From assembly GCA_014825775.1 (NCBI GenBank), contig MVAQ01000076.1:23512-87511 (forward strand): a stretch of DNA of 64,000 nt. The letters are read 5' to 3'. Each line of letters starts with the position of its first letter. Position 1 is the stretch's first letter. The position numbers and the translations under genes are program-made. Origin of the DNA: Krasilnikovozyma curviuscula (Eukaryota > Basidiomycota > Tremellomycetes > Cystofilobasidiales > Mrakiaceae). Positions 1 to 10,400 of the stretch are shown here, piece by piece. Below the pieces are notes generated by a model that had not been told where the DNA came from, searched no databases, and saw only the letters and a program-made list of their open reading frames with translations.

Positions 1-258
1 GCTAGAGATGGCAAGCCTCAATCACACGCCTTGGCTAAGGAGCTCATCGCTGGTATTGCTGGCGCTGAGATCGACAAGGTATGCCTGCCATCAACTATCG
101 ATCATCTCCTTGATGCCTCAATTAGCTCCCACTCTTACGGCCCTTATTTCATCCTTGCTTTCATTCAGCTCTTCGAGACCAAGGGATTGAACTTCCTCGA
201 CAAGGAAAAGGCCAAGAGACACGCTCAAGAAGAGGCCATGAACAACCTCAACTACTAA
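1..258 (+). CDS. CipC-like (DUF3759) protein, 3' part
   Basis: This is the C-terminal end of a gene whose start lies before the window. The last two exons are 1-78 and 169-258, with an intron (gtatgc...cattcag) at 79-168. The encoded tail reads HALAKELIAGIAGAEIDK, then LFETKGLNFLDKEKAKRHA and a short acidic/Asn end. The 'AGIAGAE-D-ETKGL-F-D-EKAK' pattern is characteristic of the small CipC/DUF3759 family, named for a concanamycin-induced fungal protein and usually stress- or antibiotic-responsive. No enzymatic activity is known for the family. The assignment rests on about 55 residues, so the family is fairly secure but the role is inferred. Confidence 0.75.
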   Translation, partial: ARDGKPQSHALAKELIAGIAGAEIDKVCLPSTIDHLLDASISSHSYGPYFILAFIQLFETKGLNFLDKEKAKRHAQEEAMNNLNY

Positions 259-1103
259 GGTGTGCCTTTCCATCTCTAGCAGTGATGCTCCTTGTCTCTT
301 CTGTCACAGCCAATAACAAAGCCTACTCTCGAATCTTCATTTGCTTTTATCCTGCACCTTCAATCAGTTCTGTCCTTGTTGCTTCAATCAGTTCTGTCCT
401 TGTTGACGATGCCGACTGGACAAAGCTTCTTGATGAACGACCACTATATCATAAACTGAAATGAAATCCGAAGTTGAACGATACAAGCTTTTTACGTACT
501 GAAAGCAATTAAGTACTGAAAGCAAAAGTAAGATAAGGAATGAACTTTGATTGGGGTCAAGAAACGCAGTCAGACCAGAATAAGTTGTGACATACCATTC
601 TATGCAACCCAAAAATTGTATCGCCCAACGACGGCTACCACATCTAGATCGATTTAAACTTGGACTGTAGTTACGTATATCTCCTACCCTACGCTAGGAG
701 TCAAAGCAAGGGAGCTTTGTACAGCTTAGCCCTCTAGCCATCAGTGTAGCAGTGGGTTTCTTTCATCTCACCTTCGTCCCTCGACTACATTTTAACACCA
801 CCGATCAGTGTTCTCTTTACTCACTGAAAATACTGAAATATGATCGAGCAGCTTCCTTACTTCAAAAGAACGTTGCTCTTTCCTGGCGCAATCATAACAA
901 AATGGTGTTGAGCAACTCGTGGCCAGTGAAATGATTTCTCTGCATCTCTGGCTCTCACTCGGTTCACGAGAAGAGTATCGAGACTTTATTTCTCTTAAAA
1001 CGGGGTTCATCGTGGCGATCGCTGCGTTCAGGGCGGCGAGCAAAGAGGCACTGTGTCGAGAGCAGCCACATCTTCGTTTTTCCCGACTCACATATCTTAG
1101 CTA
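259..1103. other. Intergenic, no gene seen
   Basis: This 845-bp stretch lies between the CipC-like stop and the RMD1-like start. Short open frames occur on both strands but none has family similarity, splice continuity or plausible composition. It holds a perfect 24-bp tandem duplication (listed separately) and a shorter 13-bp repeat (gtactgaaagcaa at 496 and 513). Confidence 0.6.
358..405. repeat. 24-bp perfect tandem duplication
   Basis: Two identical adjacent 24-bp copies, 358-381 and 382-405, starting cttcaatcagttctgtcc. They lie in the 3' region of the CipC-like gene. The duplication looks recent because the copies are identical. Confidence 0.9.
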
Positions 1104-3389
1104 ATGGCCTCTCAAAGGCCAAATCCCAATGCTGGCGCAGCTAAGCCAGCTCCTACGGGACCAGTGCCTCGAAGGAAAGCACCAGAAATCCCAGGGTTGC
1201 CTTCCATTATCAGAGCAACCTCTTCAGCCAACAGAGCAGCTCAGAGTCCCCTAGCATCTCAGTCCTCATCTTCAAAACCGATATCAAAACCCGCTCAGTT
1301 AGCTTCAGCTCTCCCCACCCATGTCATTTCCACGTTCGCCAATGCCACCTCGTCCAGCCAGGCTGTCGGCAAAGGGACGCCTGCCAGGGCTTCGAAGCAG
1401 TCTTTGCCAGCCCGATCTAGTAAAACAACCCAGAAGCTCGTCTTGCTTCCTGAAGAACCCCAGACGGCGCCCCTTCCAAACACATTGTCAGGTGCAACAG
1501 GAGCTGAGGGTGGTGAAAACGCTCCTCCTCGCAAAGACACCCCTTCAGTCTATGGTGATGACAGGACGGAAGCTGAGAAAATGAGCAAAGAACAGAGGGA
1601 GGCTGATGGGTATCCTAGGCTGACGGCTTATGCTACGGCAGATGGCTACAGGCTGAAGAAGCTTGCTGCGTTCCTGAAGAGAGAGCACGGGGCTGAAGTC
1701 AGGATATACGATGAGGCTCTGTTCGCTGTCTATACCCTACCTCTCTGTCCTGGCTATGGAGCTCATGTGAAAGTAAGGAGTAGTCCTGCCGTCAAGAGTC
1801 CTGGTGAGTCCCATGTCCCTTTGTTGACCTCCAAGGTCGCACGTTTCGAAATTCATCCTTTTGGCATTCCGCTAAACCTTGTCTCTTCATTAGGTGGGGG
1901 ATCCATATTGAATAGAATGGATGTTGCAGAAGAAACAGGCTACACAGATTCGTACTTCGCATTCGAGCCTCAGCCTATGGAACCAGATCCCAACGCCAAT
2001 CCAGCAGACGATCCCAACAACCTTACCAACAATTCCGACATAATATCAGCCTTCTTACCCTCAGATATAGAAGTTGGTCCACCCAGTCCATCGAAACGTC
2101 CTCATGCTGTGATCGACTGGTCAGACATGGATGCGATCCCCACCATCACTGAAGAAGGCGAAACCTCCCTGACGGAAGAGCAAGAGGTCTTAATCCCTAA
2201 CCAATCCTACATCATGCCACTACCAGAAATTGAACCACTCCCAACCGGCTTCTCGCCGCCTGTTACTGAAGTTCCAGCGTCAACCTCAGCGCAGCGGAGG
2301 AGGATGTCGAATGGGTCAAAGGAGCCTAAAGTAGCCGAAGCCGTATTCTTTGACTATGGTGTCTCTGTGTTCTTTGGATTTCCTGAGGGAGAATCTAGTG
2401 AGAGAGACATCTTAGAGGACTGTGAGATGGCGGCCGATTGTTGGGTTGGTGCTAAAGTAAAAGACGACTGGGAGCTGGAAGAGTGCCATTTTATGGTGAG
2501 TGGATTCGTTACATACCTCTGTTGATTCTCCTATCTAATGGCTGGAGTCGTACCCGGATCTCATTTAGTACGATCCTGATATCGCCTACCCGCGAATCTT
2601 TAACGATCTCTTCACCTTCAAATCACCATCTCATCTGTTGAAGGTTGGTCAATAGTCCATGCAAGATTCTAGCTTCTCACAAAACACAGTAAACTAATAG
2701 TATTACCTCTCTGTTTAAGCTTTCCTTATCGCATGCTCTCGCTCAATCAACGAAACTTTCACTCTACGAAGCAAACGTCCAAAATGCGCTGGAAGCGAGC
2801 GCTTACATTCCGAAGGAACTCGCACTCTCTGGTGAACTCAAGCTGGACAGGATAGAGGCACTGAAACTCACGGGAAGGCTGTTCAGATTAAGGGTTGACG
2901 TCAATCTGGTCAGCAATGTGCTTGGTAAGTGTTTGAAACCTGTTGGCCCGAATAAGATCACTTCTGACTCTACTTATCTCCCTTAGATGTACCGGAGCTG
3001 TTCTGGTCAGAGGCATCCCTGAAACTCCTTTATGATGCGGTGAGAGAGTATCTGGAGATTGACGGAAGGATATCTGTACTCAACGAGAGATTAGCAGTCG
3101 CTGGAGACATGCTTGGTTCGTCATCCATCCCTGTTCGCTACATTTTCGACGCTGGGCAGCTTATCCTTGCATTTTTTCACTTTTTATAGAGATCGTTCAT
3201 GATCATGTTGATAATGCTGGGATGCACAGAGTTACATGGATCATCATCTGGCTGATCGTCATGGCGTGTGTCGTGGAGATGGGTGAAGTCGGAGCCAGGC
3301 TTGCTTTCCACGGGATGAATCCTGGAGTCAGGAAGACAGGAGAGATCGCGTTGGTCAAAGGCATTAAGATGATGGCCGGTCTTGACTAG
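1104..3389 (+). CDS. RMD1/Sif2-family (DUF155) membrane protein
   Basis: Exons 1104-1803, 1894-2495, 2569-2643, 2720-2924, 2987-3115 and 3190-3389 give 636 residues. The first ~150 residues are Ser/Pro/Ala-rich and disordered. The DUF155 (RMD1/YagE) core follows, with RLTAYATADGYRLKKLAAFL, then AEAVFFDYGVSVFFGF and the long helical part LSLSHALAQSTKLSLYE. It ends in a single C-terminal membrane segment, RVTWIIIWLIVMACVVEMGE. In yeasts Rmd1/Rmd8-type proteins are needed for meiotic division, and the human relative RMND1 supports mitochondrial translation. Which paralogue this is, and where it sits in the cell, cannot be decided from sequence alone. The first intron (1804-1893, 90 nt) is a multiple of three without a stop, so unspliced RNA would still be translatable. 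Confidence 0.85.
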
Positions 3390-3487
3390 AGGCGTGTTGT
3401 AGATGACGATGCTTTACGTTTTGTTGTATCAAATACACACGATCAATACAACATGGAATTTATGAGAGATAATGTCATCAACCGTGA

Positions 3488-5103
3488 TCAATCTTCGTCC
3501 TCATTGTCGTCAATCAAAGGCTCAATCAAAAACTCAACAATGCCGTCGTCGCTCGTCTCCCCAGTCTTAGAGGAGCTGTTGGTCAGGAAAGGCATCAGGC
3601 ACTGCAAGGACAAGCGACCGTTAGCTTCGATTCGGAGAGAGACCTTCACGCTTGATGCAATTGCACGAAATGCACGAGAGAGCTGAGCGTATCGGTATCT
3701 TGATTAGAAACGGTTAGTGGAACGGTCAGCGGGAGCAAGCCTGTGCCGGCAGATGAAGTGGAAGAAAACTGACGAAGCTTTCACGCTGGCCTCTCTTGTG
3801 AACATGTCAAGAACCTTTCCAGAATTAGGCAAGTCCATCTCGACACTACCCCAGTTGCCCTCAGCCATAATCCTGAAGTCAACACCCTTCTTCTCTGCCC
3901 TTGATTTCTTGGCCGGGTTGTTGTTGGACGGATTGATGGACTTGGCTGCATACCCGGCATTGGGTTCAAGGGATAGGAAGGTGATGACTGAGCACGAGGA
4001 ATCCAGTGAACCGAATGCTGAGGAGAGGTGGCTTGAAGAAATGATCAATTTGAGAACTCTGAAGATCAGAGAGCGTAAGGATTTTAAGGAAATGTCAGAG
4101 CACGCTCACAGTCGCTGTTCTCAAAGAAAAACGAAATGAATGACATACTCATTATCATTGTTGAACGGATCCGTCGCTCGACCCTCCTCCTCAGACGTTG
4201 CTAAGCGGCATGTGGTTGTCGGGCCATCAGCAGTTTCACCTCTGAGCAACAAAGTAAGGCAGTTAGTAGACGCGCAGTCGAATCAAAATCATTTAGGCTT
4301 ACAGAAGCACTACCAGAGGCTCTCCCGGTCCATCCCAAGAGATGCGTGCCGTTGTGACTCTGCCAATCCCTCCGCTGGCGCTTTCGTCTTCCTTCCTCCA
4401 ACCTCGTGGACCACGCCCGTTCTCCTGCTCTTCCAAATTATCAACCTCCTCTCCACCCGCACCAAACCTCCTCCCTCTACTGAACCTCCTCCCACCTTCG
4501 CCGTCGGACGAATGACCGCTTGTGTGACCGGCGTTGCCAAAGATGTTGAGGCACTCCAAGAGGTGGCCGAGACTAATCTCGAATGACATGCTTTCTTCCT
4601 GCGGTAAATCCTCCGATCCGTCCTCCGTAGCGTCATCATCGATCGGTGAGCCCTGGTACACGAACTTGTATGTTTGAAAGACATGGCTGGGAATGAAGGC
4701 GGTTGCTGGACAATCCCAAAGGGTCGCATCAGTATCCCATACACCTAGAACCTTTATTCTTTCACCCACGCTTACCTTGGACCGTCCTGATGGCATCGAC
4801 AACGACCTGAAATCCCATGTCCATGAGGACAAACCGCGCTCTCTGCGCCAAATGAGTGCATCAGCTGTCAACCCCTTCACACTATAACTGAATTTTACTC
4901 ACAGAATGTCCCGTAAGATATACAGCTCGTAGGATCGACGCTAGATGACGCACATCGCTTGTCGTACAGAGGAAAGGCTGCGCGTAAGCACGCAGAGAAG
5001 TTCAGATTCTCAAAGTAGCTCTGTTATACTGTGGAAAGGGAAGAAAACTTACCTGTTGAACCCTTCCTGAATGAGAAGAGGGACCTGCCACTGCGTTGAC
5101 CAT
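3488..5103 (-). CDS. RAD1: DNA-damage checkpoint clamp subunit Rad1
   Basis: Seven exons on the minus strand (5053-5103, 4903-4977, 4776-4842, 4303-4705, 4149-4241, 3774-4058, 3488-3698) encode 394 residues. The PCNA-like fold of Rad1, one of three subunits of the 9-1-1 clamp loaded at damaged DNA, is recognised by DVRHLASILRAVYLTGHS near the start. Further matches are QTYKFVYQG and LLECLNIFGNAG (human Rad1 has LLDCLSIFG), then LSSAFGSLDSSCSVITFLS and NWGSVEMDLPNSGKVLDMF. The C-terminus is acidic (DDNEDED). The protein is over 100 residues longer than the usual ~280. About 60 extra residues, rich in Gly/Arg/Glu, follow the LNIFGNAG strand, and a Lys/Asn insertion interrupts a later sheet. Start chosen at the ATG that opens exon MVNAVAGPSSHSG. 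Confidence 0.88.
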
Positions 5104-5324
5104 CAGATTGTTTTTGTAAGGAAATTCGGCCTTTCACTGTTGCCAGGAGACAGGTGAAGCTCCGAGCTACCCCAAACGACAAGGGTCGGGTGGTCGTTCA
5201 GAAGGCTGTTACATGCTCTCAAGACCTCTTTCTTGTGAATTATCTTGCTGACTCTGTAATGCAGGCTAGTTTTCTGATCTCTCATGCTTAAATCTCGTTA
5301 CCAGCAGACTCTTCTGTCCTCGCG
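5104..5324. promoter_or_regulatory. Divergent promoter RAD1 / small membrane protein
   Basis: The 221 bp between two start codons facing away from each other must hold the promoters of both RAD1 (minus) and the small membrane-protein gene (plus). No clear TATA box was seen. Confidence 0.5.
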
Positions 5325-5980
5325 ATGGCCTCGAATGGTAAGCCAGGCCAAACAGCCATTCAATCCTCCCTTCTCCCCAACAAACAAGCTGAACTTTCCA
5401 TGAGTGTCTCTAGATCTCCCAACAACCATTACCCTAGCTGCTCGCCAAGTGTCAACGACGACGGCGGGCGCGGCTGGGAAAGGGGAAGAGACGATCCTGT
5501 CGACCTCGTCTGCCGCCTCGGGACAGAAGTATGTCATCGTACAGCACAACAGTCGCATTATTGGTGCTGCTATGGTCATTGGTGAGTTTCAACCTCAGCG
5601 GAGGCAGTGGGTTAAAGAATCGTCTTTTGATGAAATGATTGTTCGTTTGGGTAGGTTTGCTTATCATCCTAATCTGCTTGATTCTCGTCCTCACCTGGGT
5701 AAGAGTCCAATCGCTTTCAAAAGTTGCTCTTTCAACACGCTGACTCTGGTTTAATAACGCGCAGTTCATCTCGTGCATTCGACACGTATCGCGCAAGCGC
5801 AGACGGAAGAAGTTCGCCCTCGGCGCCAGCTCGAAGTCTTCCAAATGGAAGAAGCGCAGCCCTCTACCCCTGAATAGCAGCAATGATGTTGGAGAGGTGA
5901 GCGGAAGTAAGAAGAGCCGGAAAGCCAAGACGAAGAAGAATGCGCTTGAGGAGGAGGAGTGGGAGGGCGTGCCAGCGTAG
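5325..5980 (+). CDS. Small single-pass membrane protein, function unknown
   Basis: Exons 5325-5337, 5414-5581, 5655-5698 and 5765-5980 join in frame to 146 residues. The third exon is only 44 nt and completes a membrane helix that no single open frame shows: AAMVIG + LLIILICLILVLTW + FISCI. An N-terminal Ser/Thr-rich part (~55 residues) precedes it. A strongly basic segment (RHVSRKRRRKKFALG) follows directly, then a Lys/Ser-rich tail ending EEEEWEGVPA. The positive-inside rule suggests that the basic C-terminus is cytosolic. I do not recognise a family. Support comes from four clean splice junctions, frame closure and the continuous hydrophobic helix built across two introns. It shares a 221-bp divergent promoter with RAD1. 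Confidence 0.6.
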
Positions 5981-7790
5981 ATTCTTATCTTCCTGCGATG
6001 GCTGGAAGTAAACGATGAGGAATGTTACTCGCTAGAGATCTACTCTCTGTGCTGGTACTTTTTGGTGGTGTGCATTACGTCAGAAAGGGGTTTCGACGGG
6101 TACGCGATTCTCTCTTCGCCTGGGTTGAGTCCCTGGTCCCCAGCAAAGCTCATATTGATTCTCTGGGTTTGTCTTCACTTTCTAGTTGCTCTACAGGCTC
6201 TATAGGAAAATATTGTCCTTCTCGTGTCTCGTGTCCTATGTTGTTCTTCGCAGCGAATCTTCTGGCTTTGTTGCGCTTGCCCGCCCCCGTGGTCAGTCAG
6301 CTGTTGCCCATTCCTTTGAGGATGTTCGCTCAGTGTTTTAAAGTCTCGCATCACAGGTTTATTTTCAACCAGGGGAACTCATCGGGTTTTCACGTAAGCT
6401 TGCCTTCGTTGGTGGTAGGTCGACCAGTCCGCCCTTTATCTTTCTCCTCTGGAGAAAGTGATCCCGTTTTTACTTAGTTCTTCTCACGTTCTTACATGTA
6501 GTTTGGTACCGCCAGTCTAGATTTTCTTTCCCAAGAGTAAGATTTCCTTGGAAAGGAAGAAACCCTAGGGCCCTCGAATCCTTCCAGAGTGACCGTGACG
6601 CTCGCAACCAACTAGCGAAGCTTCTGTGCAAGCGCCCGTCGAGACAACTCCTGGTTCGTCAGCGCCCCTCACCGTCAGCTGTTCACCTACTACTACTACT
6701 ACTCAATGCGAAAACTCGAAGCCATCTCCCATTCCTTATCAAAAAATTACAGCAGCAAGGAAGCATTCTTCCCGACCTCTTCGGGTCCCGCGTCGGTGCG
6801 ATAAGTGTGCCGTGGCGAGGCTGGCCCAAGAGGCTGGGTAACGAAGAAGAGGCTTTTAAACCTTGGCCCCCCCTTCACCGCAGGGCTCCACCCCGCAAAC
6901 ACAAACGGGATAGCCATAGTTTCCCTCGGGGCGCTGTAGCGGTGAAGACATGTTGTCAATTGCGATGAGATGCACCCGCTACACTGTTGTGCTCATTAGC
7001 TTTGCCCCAGCAAGAGCACACCTTACGAGCACTCTCTTCTTCGCTTTCACGCCCCGCATTGCAAATGGCAGCTCAATCCTCTTAACAGATGTACTCACAT
7101 AGAGTTGTGCGGAAAAGCTCACACTTTCGACGGAGGTCTCAGGGACAAAAAGGGAGCCTCCGAGCTTGTTCACCCTTGCGCGCGCGACCTTAATTGGCTC
7201 CGTGGCTTGCCACCTCTCATGCGCCTACAGACAATTAGAGGGGGGCGTCAGGTGCGAGGAGCGATATGACGATCCTGTTTCTCCGACCCAGCACTGCGCT
7301 GCTGCTGCTGCTGCTCTCTCGCTCCCTCTCTCGTGATTAGCGTCCCCCACTTCCTGATGGAGACGAGACGAGAAACATTTAATGAAAGCACTGAGAAAGA
7401 TCTCGGATAGAGCGCTGAGGGGGCACTTTATCTTTATCGCTGCAATTGAGAAACGGACAAAGTCAAAACAAATAAAATAAAAAAGGGAGGACAGAATATG
7501 TCTCGCCCAGCCCAGGGTGGCCGGCCGCGAGTGTTGCTCTCTTCCCCCCCAGCGATGTCTCGAAAAATAATTTGACGTGACCTTCTGAGCGATTCCCAGC
7601 ACCGATTGAGGACCACCGCCCCTCGAACTGGCTTCTTATAATCCTCGCCAGAAAAAAAAAGGTTCATCTCGTTTTCCCCCCCAGAATCCCATCACCACCA
7701 GCTCGTCTGCCCTGCTGTGCCATCCCTTCTCCTACTACCTTCAGCCCTGCCTGCCAGCTACACAGCACACGCATTCCTGCCGGGCTAGCT
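5981..7790. promoter_or_regulatory. Long gene-free leader/promoter of the HMG-box gene
   Basis: These 1.8 kb hold no gene I can support. An open frame of 151 codons at 6022-6477 lacks family similarity. There is a GCT/CTC-rich stretch near 7296-7330 and pyrimidine-rich sequence just before the HMG-box ATG. An ACAAAG core (7457-7462), the kind bound by HMG-box factors, and a similar A-rich G-rich element near 7145 are present, but such short cores occur by chance. Unusually long upstream regions are typical of heavily regulated developmental regulators, so this is probably a long promoter or 5' untranslated region of the next gene. Confidence 0.45.
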
Positions 7791-9813
7791 ATGGCGTCTG
7801 CAGCCTCGACCAAAGCATCGTCCGCGAGCCCGTTCGACCAAATCGACTTCACCACCTTCCTCCAGGCGGTGGACTACATCCCCTGGGACAGCGAGGATGC
7901 CCTCATGGAGATGGTCAGGCAGGACCAGAGGGCCGACGGCAAGCCCAAGCGACCGTACAATGGTGAGAGGGGGAGCCCCCCCGCCTCGCTTTTTGCCATC
8001 CCCCCGCTCAGCTTGCTCACCCCTTGCCCTCTCCTTTTGCTCGTGCTCTCCTCTTCCAATCAGTCTTTATGCTATTCTGTGCCCTGGGCCAGAGGAGGAA
8101 CAGGAGCAAGGCTCTCCTTGGAGCGCAGAGTCAGGGCGAGAACAGGTGAGTACAGTAATCACAAGCAATCTGCGCGCGCCACTCTGCCTGCGCCGCCCTC
8201 GTGAAAGAGTCGATCAGCACACTTTTTTCGATTCTGATTCCTCCTCTCCCCTCCCTGTCCTCTTCTCTCTCACCTTTCCTCAGTAAAGTGCTGGGTGCCC
8301 TCTGGCAACAAGTCAAGTACACGGTGAGTCTTCTACCCCTTCTCTTGCGCGAGACCAAGGCGTTTGTTTTGGTGCTGGTGAAATATCGTTCCGTCGTCAC
8401 CCGCTTTGCTAATTTTTTATATTTTTTATATTTTTAATTTTGCAGGAATACGGAGCACCCTACCAACGACTCGCCAAAGTGCTCAAGACAGTCCATGGTG
8501 AAGAGAACCCTGATTACGTCTACGAACGTAGCCAGAACGGTACGAGGAAGAGAAATTCGGACGGTGGAAGAAAGTCGAACGGCGCTTCTTCTACTCGCAT
8601 CCCGAAGAAGCAGCCTTCCACTGCCGCCTGGAAGGTAACTCGTCCTCCTGTCAGCAGAAAGAGATCTGCAGCCTTCGATGAAGAGACAAGTGAGGAGGAC
8701 AAAGACGACGACGAGGACTATGTCGAGCCGAAGCGTTCAGGTGCTGGTACCCTGTACACCGCCTCCAAGCGCGTCAGGAGAGAGGAACCCTCTGAGGGGT
8801 CCTTCGGCTTTGGCTCAAACACCAACTCACCAGATTGTAACTCACCATACTCCACTCAACCATCCGTCTTGGAGCCAACGGCTAATAGTCCGTTCCTCAC
8901 CCTCGACAACAACGGCATCGCCTTGCCACCGTTCACAACATCGCACCTTCCCCTCGACTTCAACCACGCTGCTCCTCTTCCAACTCCACCCCAAGAGACT
9001 CTCAGAATTGAAGGGGATCACCAACCATCAGACTTCTACGTCCACTCGCCGTCGTATCCGTTCCCCACTGCAACAACGCACCATCTCCCTCGCTCCTCCG
9101 CCGCCGCGTTCGAGAGCATGTCTCCACTGGGTACTACATACCCAATGCTTCATAACATACCGGATCTCACACATCGTGACTCTACTTATAGCCACTCGTC
9201 TACCACCGCGTCCGACCAGCAACAGCTTCTCACCCCAGAGTCTTCTTACACCGAGTGGTCCCACCAACCATCCTCGACACCGTACTCCAACATGGCTGAC
9301 CTCCCCTCAGTCCTACAACCTTCGCCTCAGCTTGACCAGCACGGCTTCTTGCCCCCACTGTCGAGCATGATGACCAACTGCTTCCCCCAACAGAACTACC
9401 AGTCCGAGTTCACTCCCTCTCAGTACGGTGTTCCCCAGTGGAGAACGCAGCAGCAGCAATACAACATCCAACAGCAGCAGTACCACCACTTGGGTATCAT
9501 CACCCCGTCAGCGACGTCTTACCCAATGTATGACCACTACCAGCAGCAGCAGCAGCAGCAGCGGGTAGAATACTTCACCCACAATCACCGTCACCTCGCT
9601 GCGCCGCATATGACGAGGGACGAAGCTCCGTGGCTTCTGAATTCTTCCTTTGATGATACAAACAACACCCATCACTTGTCCTCTGGTGGTGGGTATTGCC
9701 AACAGGAACAGGCGTCTTCGTTGCAACTTGCGCTCGAGTCCCCGCCCTCCAACACACAGTGGGACGGCACGGATGACTGGTCCGGCTCTGGTGCCATCTC
9801 TCCAGTCGCGTAA
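7791..9813 (+). CDS. HMG-box transcription factor (Mat2/Prf1-like candidate)
   Basis: Exons 7791-7962, 8064-8145, 8284-8323 and 8446-9813 give 553 residues. The first three introns all fall inside a DNA-binding HMG box (about residues 53-124). The box reads KPKRPYNVFMLFCALGQRR, then SKVLGALWQQVKYTEYGAPY, then QRLAKVLKTVHGEENPDYVY. The opening Arg-Pro-x-Asn-x-Phe, the central Leu-Gly-x-x-Trp and the closing Pro-Asp-Tyr-x-Tyr are those of the MATA/sex-factor class. A basic stretch follows (KRKNSDGGRKSNG-like), then a long Pro/Ser/Gln-rich tail with CAG-encoded Gln runs near 9540-9563, typical of activation domains. In basidiomycetes such factors (Mat2 of Cryptococcus, Prf1 of Ustilago) drive pheromone response and mating; orthology here is inference. 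The box is complete, so the gene is probably functional. Confidence 0.8.
9537..9563 (+). repeat. CAG repeat coding for glutamine run
   Basis: A short in-frame CAG run inside the HMG-box gene. It encodes a Gln tract in the low-complexity C-terminal region; similar shorter CAG/CAA clusters flank it from 9450 on. Such runs vary in length between strains. Confidence 0.85.
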
Positions 9814-10400
9814 AATAAACGATAAAAAAGGGCAAATGCACTTTCAGTCGCCTTTTTCCAGGTCCTTGGAATACTCTTTGCGACCCTGTGGCTTTTCTTA
9901 CTTCAAACTTATTGTACAGTTCTTTTTCTCCGGTGTTTAAGGGCCGTGCTTTTCTGTTGTTTTTCTGAACGTTGTTTCTTTATTTTCTCATGGGTCTTTT
10001 GTTATTTTGGACATACTGTATTTGGGACAACGCTGTGACCTGTGTGTTCTTGTTCTATGCTGTACATAGTCGAACCAAACATCGTGTCTTGCTATATCTA
10101 TCGCCATGCTTGTCTTGTCAACACCTTTTTGCTCGTGTATAAGATGAATACAATCACCAATTAAAAACGATCATTTTTACAACCAGATGGTAAGAGGTTC
10201 CACGGAGAGACAGAAACTCAGCCCATCTCGGGCAGGATATAACAAGTGTTGTGAGTAGCTAGAGTGAGACAATGCAGACCAGATTAAAAAAAAAAATGAT
10301 GTAGGTGGCTAGGGTTTACTAAGTAAAAAAAAAAGCCGCGACAAGAAAGATGGTGTCGAGAAAGGAATGGGCAGAAAGGAGATCGAAACACGATGGCGCT
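9814..10400. other. 3' region between convergent genes
   Basis: 587 bp between the stops of the HMG-box gene (plus) and SNF4 (minus). It is T-rich on the left and A-rich on the right with A runs near 10287 and 10327. This is as expected for two facing 3' untranslated regions. No gene or RNA seen. Confidence 0.6.

Noticed and set aside
1817..1826. TCCCTTTGT, reverse complement of the Ustilago pheromone response element
   Set aside because: It lies inside an intron of the RMD1-like gene, 6 kb from the HMG-box gene; a single 9-bp match in 64 kb is expected by chance.
5103..5285. 60-codon minus-strand open frame upstream of RAD1
   Set aside because: Its stop overlaps the RAD1 start codon and no splice signal links it to RAD1; treated as leader sequence.
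6022..6477. 151-codon plus-strand open frame in the HMG-gene leader
   Set aside because: No recognisable domain, biased toward Ser/Leu/Phe as expected for non-coding pyrimidine-rich DNA, no splice partners.
10287..10335. Poly(A) runs between the HMG-box gene and SNF4, considered as a retroposed tail
   Set aside because: No adjacent coding remnant or target-site duplication; fits ordinary 3' untranslated sequence.
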